From positions 1-64,000 of the forward strand of contig JANWVV010000005.1 of the NCBI GenBank assembly GCA_025055795.1: a DNA stretch of 64,000 nucleotides. Reading direction: 5' to 3'. Every line of letters starts with the position of its first letter. Within the stretch, counting starts at the first letter, position 1. The translations under genes and the position numbers were made by a program. Origin of the DNA: Gemmataceae bacterium. GTDB lineage: Bacteria; Planctomycetota; Planctomycetia; Gemmatales; Gemmataceae. Positions 1 to 8,047 of the stretch are shown here, piece by piece. The notes below the pieces were generated by a model that was not told the origin of the DNA, ran no database searches, and worked only from the letters and a program-made list of their open reading frames with translations.

Positions 1-1
1 T

Positions 2-70
2 CCGGATGGCAGGCGGATCGTGACAGGCAGTGGGGACAAAACAGCCAAGGTGTGGGAGCTAAGGCGTTAA
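2..70 (+). CDS. C-terminal end of a WD40-repeat protein (5' end outside window)
   Basis: The last 22 codons of a gene that enters from the left edge. The residues read PDGRRIVTGSGDKTAKVWEL and end in RR and a TAA stop. This is the second half of a WD40 blade: the 'S/TGSxDxTxKVW' pattern followed by the WD-like dipeptide WE. WD40 propellers are protein-interaction scaffolds and are abundant in planctomycetes, often fused to kinases. Only one blade is visible, so total length, fusion partner and role cannot be told. Confidence 0.75.
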   Translation, partial: PDGRRIVTGSGDKTAKVWELRR

Positions 71-125
71 GTTACTCTGGTGCAAACGCCTTGTAAGGGG
101 GATCCGACTGTGTTGCAGCCAATGA

Positions 126-314
126 GAAGCTAGCAGAGCAGCGACATCACGAGGCAGGGCGGTATTTGCTGACATTGGAAGCGATCGAGACAGAACAGTC
201 AAGGTGTGGGACACTCGCAAGGACCAAGTACCGCTGATCTTGGGATTACCCCCCTCGACCATTAATTACCACCTCGACACAGAGGTTGGAGTAGTGAAAA
301 GAATGCAATGCTAA
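126..314 (+). pseudogene. Decayed WD40 blade fragment
   Basis: An open stretch without a proper start encodes GSDRDRTVKVWDTRKDQ, a second half of a WD40 blade, and then runs into unrelated residues to TAA at 312-314. The bases at 189-211 match those at 35-57 in the preceding WD40 gene at 21 of 23 positions. That suggests this is a remnant of a formerly longer WD40 array or of a duplicated gene. The upstream frame is closed by a stop at 123-125, and no ribosome binding site is seen. Confidence 0.5.
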
Positions 315-1681
315 CCTGGAGACAGGGTAGCCAGGGCGGCGGTGCAGCGGTCCAACAAAGCTTGACGGCGTTGCGGCTGGGTGAAGCGAGCGGCCGACGT
401 TACCCACTGCTGCAAGCGTTCGATCAGGGGTCGGAGGTACGCGGCGGCCTGAGCACGCCGGGGAAAATGCGGCCGAAGCTGTAGCGGTGGCGTGTGTCCC
501 AAGCGGTGCCCAGCCAGGCGAGCTGCCACCCACCCAGCTTCGGGCACGAAAGCCCGGGCCTGTCCCTGACCGCGGGCCACCACCTCACCATCAGCAATCA
601 GTTCCACTGCTGTGTGCTCTTCCGGCGGCTCGAGCGTCGCGACCACCTCGCTCCCTTCTTGTTGCAGACGCAACAAGGGACCGTCACTGAGGCAACATTG
701 CCGGGCTTTGATGGCACCCACCCAGTTGCCATCCGGGGCGTAGGCATACGTTCGGACTTGCCCCAGCAGGGTGCGGTTGGATTCCTTGCCGGACGCTCCC
801 ACCAGCGGCACGAGCACCCCCGCGTTCCACAAGTGATAGACCCATGGCAACAGAGGTGTGGTGCGAGGGCCGCTGTGGACCTCCAGAGCGTCGATCTGTC
901 CAAGCAAGGCAGCCACGAGAGCCTCACCACCACGAAGTTGCGTCGGGCCTGGCTCAAAGGGATCGACCCACACGGTCAGGCCGCCTTTGCGATGACATTG
1001 ATCGCACCAGTCGCCCACAGTAACATCGTCGCCGGCCTCATCCCCCGCCGTGAGCGGAAAAACCGGGCGATGGGCATGGATCAATGCCACCCGACCCAGC
1101 ACTGGATGTTCATTGAGGGTGTTCACGTACACCTGGGTGTGATCGCGACTAAGCAGGGGTTGCTGGCCGCTGAAGGCGGCCAGGTGGGGGACAATATCGT
1201 AAATCTGACCATCCTGACTGAGAAAGGGGATACGGCGTGCCAGCAGTTGGATAACGTCCAATCCCTCGGCTCGTCCTTCTAGCAGAGCTAGATGCGGGGT
1301 AAGATCATGGCAACGCAAGTCGAGAGCCAGCCAGCCGGCCGCCCGATGGTCCCAACGCCGCTGCAATGTCAGGCGTAGGGTAAGCTGACCAACCCCGAGG
1401 GTTTGGATGGTATCAAACGGTTGGTAATCGGGCCCCGCTACGGCCACTATGCGTAAGGGCTGGCCACCGGGCAAGGGGATCTCGCAACTTCCATCGATGT
1501 AATACCAGCGTTCCATGCCCAAGCGGACCCGGCCCCCCACATCCTCATGCCGCTGGGTGGGGAAGTCTCGGAAGTAACCCAAAGGGACGGCCTCAGTTCC
1601 GTCCGCCTCGACTATGCGCAACCGGACTGCTAATGGCTGCCCAGTGTCGGCTGCTACGATGCGTACATGTACTGGTCGCAT
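311..1681 (-). CDS. CehA/McbA-family metallohydrolase-like protein, metal ligands apparently lost
   Basis: About 456 residues. The N-terminal ~110 residues are beta-rich and carboxypeptidase-regulatory-like. They are followed by a PHP/CehA-McbA-like region: LALDLRCHD where the family has a D-x-H-x-H metal motif, then AEGLDVI, then HRKGGLTVWVDPF where members usually have a His in 'AHP'. Near the C-terminus, GQVRTYAY and SDGPLLRL match the family's closing motifs. Two expected metal ligands are replaced (Arg, Asp), so catalysis is doubtful. The frame is open upstream to 1972, but ATG at 1681 is preferred: it falls 67 bases after the upstream isomerase stop, and the longer version reads antisense-type, low-quality sequence inside that gene. 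It is the second gene of a two-gene minus-strand unit. The family call comes from motif memory. Confidence 0.7.
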   Translation of the reverse strand: MRPVHVRIVAADTGQPLAVRLRIVEADGTEAVPLGYFRDFPTQRHEDVGGRVRLGMERWYYIDGSCEIPLPGGQPLRIVAVAGPDYQPFDTIQTLGVGQLTLRLTLQRRWDHRAAGWLALDLRCHDLTPHLALLEGRAEGLDVIQLLARRIPFLSQDGQIYDIVPHLAAFSGQQPLLSRDHTQVYVNTLNEHPVLGRVALIHAHRPVFPLTAGDEAGDDVTVGDWCDQCHRKGGLTVWVDPFEPGPTQLRGGEALVAALLGQIDALEVHSGPRTTPLLPWVYHLWNAGVLVPLVGASGKESNRTLLGQVRTYAYAPDGNWVGAIKARQCCLSDGPLLRLQQEGSEVVATLEPPEEHTAVELIADGEVVARGQGQARAFVPEAGWVAARLAGHRLGHTPPLQLRPHFPRRAQAAAYLRPLIERLQQWVTSAARFTQPQRRQALLDRCTAALATLSPG

Positions 1682-1748
1682 AGCTGCGCAGACGAATTTT
1701 GGCCGCGGTTGAATGGTTATCTGGAGAACAACATGCTCCGAGGGCGTT

Positions 1749-2606
1749 TCAGCCTTCCTGACCGCCGCAGTCGCGCAAGATGGAGCGGAAGGCTTCGACG
1801 GCGCAAGGGAATAGATCGGGGCCAGTGACGCCGCCGGTCGGCCCACCTCCCCGCAGATGGGGCTCCAGAACGGCAAAGCCGTGATAGTTCCGTTGGACGG
1901 CGTCACGGATGCTATGGGCGATGTTGCCATCGCCATACCCGGCCAGCAGGCCGTAAGCGTGTCCCGCCGCATGACCTCCCTTTTTCCAGTCTTTGATGTG
2001 GAAGTGAGCGGTATACTCCTTGGTCATTTCCCAGGCCTCGACGGGATCGTAGCCGCAGTAGGCATAGTTGGCAGCATCGTAGGCTGCCCGCAGGGCGGAG
2101 TGGTTCACGGTACGCAACAGATCGACAACCCGTTGGGGCGAATCGCCGTAGATGCGATGTTCATTTTCGTGGAACAAGGTGACACCCGCCTGTGCGGCCC
2201 GTTGCGTGATGACTGTCAGGCGGTGTACAACCTCTTGGCGATGTTGAGGCCAGTGGGTGGGATCAAACTGTGGGTCGTTTCCCGGTGGATAAAAGCTGAA
2301 AATCCGAATGTTACGCGTGCCCAATAGTGAGCACAGCTCCAGAGCTCGCTCGAACCTCCGCAAATGCTCCTCGAAGGACGCATCGATCGGTACCTTGCCG
2401 ATCGGAGAACCAATCGCCGAGACACCAATCCCCGCATCGTCGAGCATTTTTTTGAATTCACGTACCTGAGCGTCGTTCAGAGCCAGACAATTGGTGTTAT
2501 ACACTGACCGAAATTCAATGAATCGAATGCGGCATTTCTGCAATACCGCGATCTGTTCCCGCGGATCGGGGGAAATTTCGTCGGCAAACGCACTTAAGAT
2601 GAACAT
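1749..2606 (-). CDS. Sugar phosphate isomerase/epimerase (xylose isomerase-like TIM barrel)
   Basis: 285 residues, the usual size of the AP-endonuclease-2/xylose-isomerase-like TIM-barrel family (COG1082). Family features include the N-terminal SAFADEIS strand, the barrel segments GVSAIGSPIGK and LGTRNIRIFSFY, a conserved Glu in LFHENEHRIYGD, AYDAANYAYCG, the metal-type HFHIKDWK, and the terminal AVLEPHL. Members isomerise or epimerise keto-sugars and inositols with a divalent metal; the substrate is not predictable here. The start at 2606 has an AGGGGA ribosome site seven bases upstream. The CehA-like gene follows on the same strand and is probably cotranscribed. Confidence 0.88.
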   Translation of the reverse strand: MFILSAFADEISPDPREQIAVLQKCRIRFIEFRSVYNTNCLALNDAQVREFKKMLDDAGIGVSAIGSPIGKVPIDASFEEHLRRFERALELCSLLGTRNIRIFSFYPPGNDPQFDPTHWPQHRQEVVHRLTVITQRAAQAGVTLFHENEHRIYGDSPQRVVDLLRTVNHSALRAAYDAANYAYCGYDPVEAWEMTKEYTAHFHIKDWKKGGHAAGHAYGLLAGYGDGNIAHSIRDAVQRNYHGFAVLEPHLRGGGPTGGVTGPDLFPCAVEAFRSILRDCGGQEG

Positions 2607-2931
2607 GAACAGTCCCCTGTAAGCCGCAGATTGCTGTCTAAGGCAGTTGGGCTCGGGCTTTGCTCATCATCTTGAGCAAGCAGATAGCAGAACACACCGA
2701 GGGAAAGTTATAGCTGCCCGACCAGCATAGTGGCAGCCCTTGCCCACTGCGAAGCGTCGCAACTGTCAGCGTCGCAATGGTGACTTGGGACGGAATGAGG
2801 GCATACCCTCGAATAATAATTGGTTTATCGCTAGGGGTTTTAAAAAGTCTAGTGACGCTGTTGGGTATCTACTAAGTGGTTTGCCCGAAGGCTGTGTTCA
2901 GAGCGATCTCCGAGTGAAACCAGGTCAGGGA
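2607..2931. other. Intergenic gap upstream of the isomerase gene
   Basis: 325 bases between the pcrA stop and the isomerase start, both on the minus strand. It should hold the isomerase promoter and the pcrA 3' end. A plus-strand open frame at 2740-2982 lacks a ribosome site and has no recognisable protein features. I see nothing else. Confidence 0.5.
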
Positions 2932-5292
2932 TCAGCGTGGACGACGCGTAATTATCCGGAAGGGGGCCTCGGCCACCAATAACGTTTTTTCCCCATGCGA
3001 GGCAAAACGGACCTTCATCCGTTTAAGGGTGCCATAGCCACTGACAGCCACAACTTGGCCAATGCCAAAATGTTGATGCTGAATGATAGCACCAACTGCC
3101 AAGTCATCGCTGCCGTTTGATGAAACCGAAGAATTGGACTGGGTGGAGGCCGGAGCACTTGCAGACAGGCCGGGAGGGGGTGTTGATGACGATCCATGGG
3201 TTCTGGCCAGGTTTTTGTCGCTAGTTTCAACAGGTGCGGCCCCTACCATGGTAGAAGTGTGTTCACCGCTACTGGCTGTTGGCGTACGGGATTGGTCGCC
3301 GCTTAGATCGTGCCATTCGACCTGGTCACGGGGCAATTCGTCTAAGAAGCCTGAGGGAATAGCGTACAGAATCTTCCCACGGTACTCCCGCAACTGAGCA
3401 TGGCACAGATGCAACTCGCGCATGGCCCGTGTCATGCCGACGAAGCAGAGGCGGCGTTCTTCTTCCAACTCGGCTGGATCATGGAGGGATCGCTCGTGAG
3501 GTAGCAATCCCTCCTCGACGGCCAACATATAGACGACGGGAAATTCCAGCCCCTTGGAGGCATGTAAAGTCATAACGGATACACGGTCGGCTTCGTGATC
3601 CCAACCATCGACTTCGGAGGCCAAGGCTACCTGCTCCAGGAAACCGGCCAGACCGCCTTGCGGGTTCATCTCGTGGTATTGGCGGGCGGCAGTGACCAGT
3701 TCCTGGACGTTGGCCAGCCGCTCCTGATCGTCCGGATCGTTAGAGGATTTAAGCATGTCCTCGTAGCCGCTACGTTGCAGGACCAGGTCGATGATCTCAT
3801 GAGGGGGAAGATGAAGATAACTGCGTAGTTCGGCCAGCAGACGGTAGAAGCTGCTGAGGGCCCGGGCTGCCGCTCCCTTGATGGTTGTGCACTGCCCGAC
3901 TTGTCCTGCAGCGGCCAACAGGGAACAACCCAAAGTGGCGGCAAATTCCCGAAGCCGCTCCACCGTAGCGTCGCCGATACCGCGGGTCGGCACGTTGACT
4001 ATCCGTTCAAAAGCAATATCGTCGGCCGGATTAAGGACCAGACGTAGATACGCCAACACGTCTTTGTTTTCCTTCCGCTCATAGAAGGCAAAGCCCTTGA
4101 CGATCTGGAAGGGAACACCATGGCGCACAAAAGCACTTTCCAGAACGCGGGTGAGGGCATTGATCCGCACAAAAATGGCATGATCGCGATAACGAAAGCG
4201 GCCTGCTTCCACCGTGGCTTTGATTCGCCGTACCACCTGATCGGCTTCTTCCAGCCCGTCGCGGAAGGTCCAGACCCGTACCGGCTCCCCCCACTCGTTG
4301 TCCGTCCGTAATTCCTTCTTTTTACGCTGCCGGTTGTGAGCAATTAGATGATTGGCGGCCGTAATGATCGCCCGCGTGCTGCGGTAGTTACGGGGCAGAT
4401 GGATGACCCGGGCATCCGGAAAGTCCCGCTCGAAATCCAAAATGTTACGAATGTCAGAGCCACGCCACCGGTAGATACTCTGATCGGGATCTCCGACCAC
4501 ACATAAATTGCGGTAATCCTGGGACAAGTGACGGATGATCTCATATTGTGCCACATTCGTATCTTGGTACTCGTCGATGAGGATGTAGCGGTAGCGGTTA
4601 TCCAGTAGGGTCCGTACATCCGGGTGCTCCCGCAGTAGCAGCGCGGGCAGGTAAAGCAGGTCGTCGAAATCAACCGCTTGCATCTGACGCAAGCGGCGGT
4701 CATACAACGGATAAACCTGGGCGACCGCTTGGGAAAAAAAATCCGTGGCTGAACGGGCGTATTCCTCCGGCGAACGGAGCTGATTTTTCGCTTTGCTGAT
4801 GGCAGCACCGATCTGGTCAGGCCGGAACCGGCAATTGTCCCAGCCGACAGCGTCCAGGGTAGCCTTCAGGAACGCCTGGCGGTCGTCCGCATCGTAAATG
4901 GTAAAAGTGGAAGACAGGCCGAGCCGTTCGCCGTACTGTCGCAACAGGCGTACGCCGAAGGAATGGAAGGTGCCGATCCAGACCCGATGTCCTGGGACTA
5001 AACGGTCAACCCGTTGACGCATTTCCTGGGCCGCCTTGTTTGTAAAGGTAATTGCCAGCAACTGCTCGGCCGGAACACCTTGAGTCAGCAGCCAGGCAAT
5101 CCGGCGGGTGATCACCCGTGTTTTGCCGCTACCGGCGCCAGCCAGAACCAGCAGCGGCCCTTCCCCGTGAGTGACGGCCTTTTGTTGCTCCTCATTCAAA
5201 TCAGCTAGTAATTCACCGATGAAAGCGTCGTCTCGACTTCGCTGTGCCATTGCCGGATTGGTAAAACCCCCACCAGTGTGTGCCTGAAACAT
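2932..5292 (-). CDS. pcrA: ATP-dependent 3'-5' DNA helicase PcrA/UvrD
   Basis: 786 residues, a normal length for superfamily 1A UvrD/PcrA/Rep helicases, which act in nucleotide excision repair, rolling-circle replication and removal of RecA or RNA polymerase from DNA. All helicase motifs are visible: Q-motif LNEEQQKAV, Walker A AGAGSGKT (residues 51-58), Ia AITFTNKAAQEM, II LIDEYQDTN, III GDPDQSIYRWRGS, IV RNYRST, V TLHASKGLEF, VI CFVGMTRAM. A poorly conserved linker precedes a C-terminal Tudor-like PcrA tail (HFGIGQVVAVSGYG...MKVRFASHGEKTLL), which favours PcrA over Rep. An internal ATG at 5250 is an alternative start; neither ATG has a strong ribosome site, though GGAG lies 11 bases before 5292. 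Confidence 0.95.
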   Translation of the reverse strand: MFQAHTGGGFTNPAMAQRSRDDAFIGELLADLNEEQQKAVTHGEGPLLVLAGAGSGKTRVITRRIAWLLTQGVPAEQLLAITFTNKAAQEMRQRVDRLVPGHRVWIGTFHSFGVRLLRQYGERLGLSSTFTIYDADDRQAFLKATLDAVGWDNCRFRPDQIGAAISKAKNQLRSPEEYARSATDFFSQAVAQVYPLYDRRLRQMQAVDFDDLLYLPALLLREHPDVRTLLDNRYRYILIDEYQDTNVAQYEIIRHLSQDYRNLCVVGDPDQSIYRWRGSDIRNILDFERDFPDARVIHLPRNYRSTRAIITAANHLIAHNRQRKKKELRTDNEWGEPVRVWTFRDGLEEADQVVRRIKATVEAGRFRYRDHAIFVRINALTRVLESAFVRHGVPFQIVKGFAFYERKENKDVLAYLRLVLNPADDIAFERIVNVPTRGIGDATVERLREFAATLGCSLLAAAGQVGQCTTIKGAAARALSSFYRLLAELRSYLHLPPHEIIDLVLQRSGYEDMLKSSNDPDDQERLANVQELVTAARQYHEMNPQGGLAGFLEQVALASEVDGWDHEADRVSVMTLHASKGLEFPVVYMLAVEEGLLPHERSLHDPAELEEERRLCFVGMTRAMRELHLCHAQLREYRGKILYAIPSGFLDELPRDQVEWHDLSGDQSRTPTASSGEHTSTMVGAAPVETSDKNLARTHGSSSTPPPGLSASAPASTQSNSSVSSNGSDDLAVGAIIQHQHFGIGQVVAVSGYGTLKRMKVRFASHGEKTLLVAEAPFRIITRRPR

Positions 5293-5996
5293 TGGTTCAA
5301 TGTCTCCGTATCTCAGAGTCAGCGTAGTAGCCGGGCTTCAATCGACCGGGTACGACGGATCGCTCATCAGCCCTGGCAGCAATGTCTAAAGACGGTGTGG
5401 TCTGCGCGCTGGCTTCTTGCTGCATACTCCAAACCACACAACAGGTCGGGTTATCACAACCTATGCCTATACCCGGATCAACCAAACAAATTCTACCTAC
5501 ACCGGCTTTGGGGATGCCATGTGAGCTGCAGATATGGTTTGCAACAGTCGGTTGCCTGCTGTACTCACCCGCACCATCTGTTCTAACTGGTCAATCCAGT
5601 CGCGGAACAGGATAACTGCATTTTCGGCACAAATTTACGGAAGCCAGGAGTTTTTCCCACCTTTTACTCCATTTTCCTGCTAATGACCTGACCCAATTGT
5701 TAAGTTAAAAAGTGTTAAAAGATGGGCAAATAATTAACCGCTTTGGTGATGTATCGTCTGTACACCAGAGTTGGCCCTGAAAGTTCTATCCAGAATTTTT
5801 TTGTATTAATCACCACGCACATCATACGTGGAAAAAGGAAGCCAAATGGTACACCAAGCAAAGCAGGAGTACCGCCCCCTCTACTCGCTGCAGGATGAGT
5901 AAACAACTGGGTGCGGTTCACACTGAGAAACTGAGAAAAGGGGCAAAATGCGAGTTGTGCCGGTGTGAGGAATGTGCCGAAACCGGCTCGGTCGCC
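5293..5996. other. Gene-free gap, AT-rich
   Basis: About 700 bases between pcrA and the small zinc-finger gene. The short frames on both strands have no ribosome site or coherent protein features. At 5846 an ATG after AAAAAGGAAG opens an 18-codon frame, too short to call. The pcrA promoter should lie at the left side. Confidence 0.5.
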
Positions 5997-6254
5997 TCAC
6001 ACTCGAGTGGAAGGGAACTTTGCTTTCCAACGGGCCCGCAAAATTTGCTGTAATCGAGCAGCGAATTCGGGTGGTAGAGGATAAGGCTCGCCGGCACGAT
6101 ACAGTTGAATTGTGCCACGAATGGTGTCTACAACAATTTGACAAGGATGACACCCCTCCAAGTGCTCCGCAAACTGCCGGCATTCCACCTGCGATAAATC
6201 GACGGTGCCATCAACATATTCGTTCAAGATCCGTAGTAGTTCATCACATGTCAT
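5997..6254 (-). CDS. Small zinc-finger protein, anti-sigma-factor-like (zf-HC2 type)
   Basis: 85 residues. It starts MTCDELLRILNEYVDG, the typical opening of zf-HC2 anti-sigma zinc-finger domains (Cys3), and continues to HLEGCHPC, giving the H-x3-C-x2-C zinc motif (His31, Cys35, Cys38). Proteins with this fold bind ECF sigma factors and hold them inactive. There is no membrane segment after the finger, so it is soluble. No sigma factor gene is adjacent, so a partner is unknown. The ATG at 6254 is chosen because CAGGG lies about nine bases upstream; a GTG at 6260 would be too close to that site. Confidence 0.75.
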   Translation of the reverse strand: MTCDELLRILNEYVDGTVDLSQVECRQFAEHLEGCHPCQIVVDTIRGTIQLYRAGEPYPLPPEFAARLQQILRARWKAKFPSTRV

Positions 6255-6839
6255 GAGCACTAACCCTGAAGGCGATCATACCAATCAGATCAAATCTTTT
6301 GGAAAAAGATGATCGCTTTCTGCCCTAGGTTACACTCTGAGAGACAAATAGCCAAATACCCTTTGTTGGGTAGCCTCCCGACGACACGTATTGTGGCGAA
6401 AGTTCATCGGGTTTGTAGGGGGGTGCGACTCATTGATGCCTCTGGCAACAATAGTTCATGTTGAGCGTCATTCAACATGACATTTCGATTGACACACTGT
6501 GGTACCCTTTGGCGCTAGGTGCGTCGATAACCTTTCCATCATGTGTGCCATAATAACGTTCCGGAGATTACTCGTGATTGCACGACGGGCAGAGTGACCG
6601 TTTGCTAATTTGATAACACAAATTCGGCTGGGGTATAGCCTAGACGTAGCGGTTTGACTCAAGCGGCGAATTTGGCTAGGGTGCTGCGCCTTTGACAATG
6701 GCCGCAAGGATGCGTTATAGTGAAAAAATGACGAAAGACCCATGGATTTTTTCGGAGCGGCGGCACCGGACAGCGTGCGGTGCGAGAAGGAGAGAATTGT
6801 TCCCTTTGTAGCGAGTCAGGTTCTACGAGGAGGCCGGTC
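6255..6839. other. Divergent-gene gap with a strong inverted repeat
   Basis: 585 bases separating the zinc-finger gene (minus) from the small membrane protein gene (plus), so both promoters should lie here. No convincing gene. The notable element is the inverted repeat at 6456-6480, listed separately. Confidence 0.5.
6456..6480. promoter_or_regulatory. Perfect 9-bp inverted repeat, possible operator or hairpin
   Basis: TCATGTTGA (6456-6464) is followed after a 7-base spacer by its exact reverse complement TCAACATGA (6472-6480); the outermost spacer bases can form one more G-T pair. No T-run follows on either strand, so it is not a standard terminator. Its place between two divergent genes suits a dimeric regulator site or an RNA hairpin. 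Function is inference. Confidence 0.4.
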
Positions 6840-7016
6840 GTGAACCGTAGCATGCGTAAGCAACGGCATGAAGTGGCTCGCAAGCGGCATCGTCAGCACC
6901 TGCACGAATTGCAACGGGAGTTGGAGCGGCGGCAGCCGTCCTCCCTACCGGCGTGGATCTTAGGCATCACCCTAGCGCTGTTTCTGGTGTTTGTCCTGGT
7001 GGTAATTGTGTGGTAG
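6840..7016 (+). CDS. 58-residue tail-anchored membrane protein, unknown function
   Basis: GTG start at 6840, six bases after a perfect AGGAGG (6828-6833); this decides the start over the open frame that extends back to 6780. The product begins with a very basic, helix-prone, soluble part rich in Arg, His, Glu and Gln (MRKQRHEVARKRHRQ, then HLHELQRELERR) and ends in one membrane helix, LPAWILGITLALFLVFVLVV, with only a few residues after it. The positive-inside rule predicts a cytoplasmic N-terminus. The last 50 bases overlap the 3' end of the convergent alpha/beta hydrolase gene. I do not recognise a family. Confidence 0.65.
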   Translation: MNRSMRKQRHEVARKRHRQHLHELQRELERRQPSSLPAWILGITLALFLVFVLVVIVW

Positions 7017-7950
7017 TAACCGCAGCGATGTCAGTGGTAACGTTCACGGCCGTGCCAGTGTTGACCACTGCCTCCAGCCAGTTGGCCAAATGGTCGAACC
7101 ATGGATGATCGGCCGGCTCGAATTCCAGGGTGTGGTGGGCTTCGGGGTACTCGCGGACCGCCAGCCAGGGGGTAAGCACGGACAAGAATTGAAGCGTGGC
7201 GGCATTGTCGACGATGCGGTCCTGACCGGCTAAGGTCAGGTATAGCGGCAGCCGAGCGTATTGGCGTGCGCGTTGCAGATAAACGTCCAGGGCGAAGCTC
7301 TGGAACAAAAATCGTGCCGTGGCCCAATGCAGGCCATAGCGGTCGGAAGCGATAAATTGCTGAGCCGTTGGATTCGCGGTGAATAACTCTGGTTCGTTTA
7401 AGGGGATAGGGAATAGTTTTTGCGGTTGCAACCCGGCGGCAGCCATAACCCGTGCTCGGTATTTAACCGAAGTCTGAACTTGTGGTTTCAGCCCCGGGCA
7501 AAGCAGAATGAGAGCATCGGCGATCCCGGGTTTACGATAAGGAAGTGCCAGGGCAAGTTTGCCCCCCCACGATATTCCGCCAATGATTAATGGGAGCCAG
7601 GAACGGCTGTACCGCCAAGACAAGGCAAATTCGATTACGTCATCTAGCAGACGGCGGAAGCTCGGAGCGTCACCCCGCCAAGCCGTATTCAGCCCAGCCC
7701 CGCGGCGATCCAAAAAGCATGTTTCATACCCAAGGACCGCCCAGCGCTGGCTTGAACGGATGTACCAACCGCTGTGGCTGCGAATACCATGAAGCCAAAG
7801 CAACCGGGCCCGCGGCCGGCCCACCGCAGGGTAATACCGATAGTAAAAGCGGTAGCCGTCCGATGCCGTAAAGGTGCGAACCGTGCTGGGGCTTTCCTCA
7901 GCCAAGCTAAGAGCTGAGCTTAGGGGATTACCCCCACTTTGTCCGCTCAT
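6967..7950 (-). CDS. Alpha/beta hydrolase (lysophospholipase/monoacylglycerol lipase-like)
   Basis: 327 residues from ATG 7950. The fold's elements are in order: oxyanion LWLHGIRSHS (around 52-60), DRRGAG, nucleophile elbow GGISWGG with Ser127, acid residue in LAGQDRIVDN (Asp244), and base in PEAHHTLEF (His272 or His273). This is a complete serine hydrolase triad of the type used on lipid or ester substrates. No signal peptide follows the chosen start. The frame is open to 8103, but that would overlap the enolase-superfamily gene, and the extra residues look non-coding. The 3' end overlaps the convergent 58-residue membrane protein gene by 50 bases. Substrate unknown. Confidence 0.85.
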   Translation of the reverse strand: MSGQSGGNPLSSALSLAEESPSTVRTFTASDGYRFYYRYYPAVGRPRARLLWLHGIRSHSGWYIRSSQRWAVLGYETCFLDRRGAGLNTAWRGDAPSFRRLLDDVIEFALSWRYSRSWLPLIIGGISWGGKLALALPYRKPGIADALILLCPGLKPQVQTSVKYRARVMAAAGLQPQKLFPIPLNEPELFTANPTAQQFIASDRYGLHWATARFLFQSFALDVYLQRARQYARLPLYLTLAGQDRIVDNAATLQFLSVLTPWLAVREYPEAHHTLEFEPADHPWFDHLANWLEAVVNTGTAVNVTTDIAAVTTTQLPPGQTPETALG

Positions 7951-8047
7951 ACTCAGGCCATATCGCTTTGCTGTCCTCAATAAGTTATACACAAATCTTG
8001 TGAAAATTTGCTCAGATATACTATGTTCATCAGCTGGTGGTTGTCTG

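Noticed and set aside
494-1282. 262-codon plus-strand open frame
   Set aside because: It lies wholly opposite the CehA/McbA-like gene, which has clear family motifs; the plus-strand reading has none.
2740-2982. 80-codon plus-strand frame downstream of pcrA
   Set aside because: No ribosome site, no motif, and it runs into the 3' end of pcrA.
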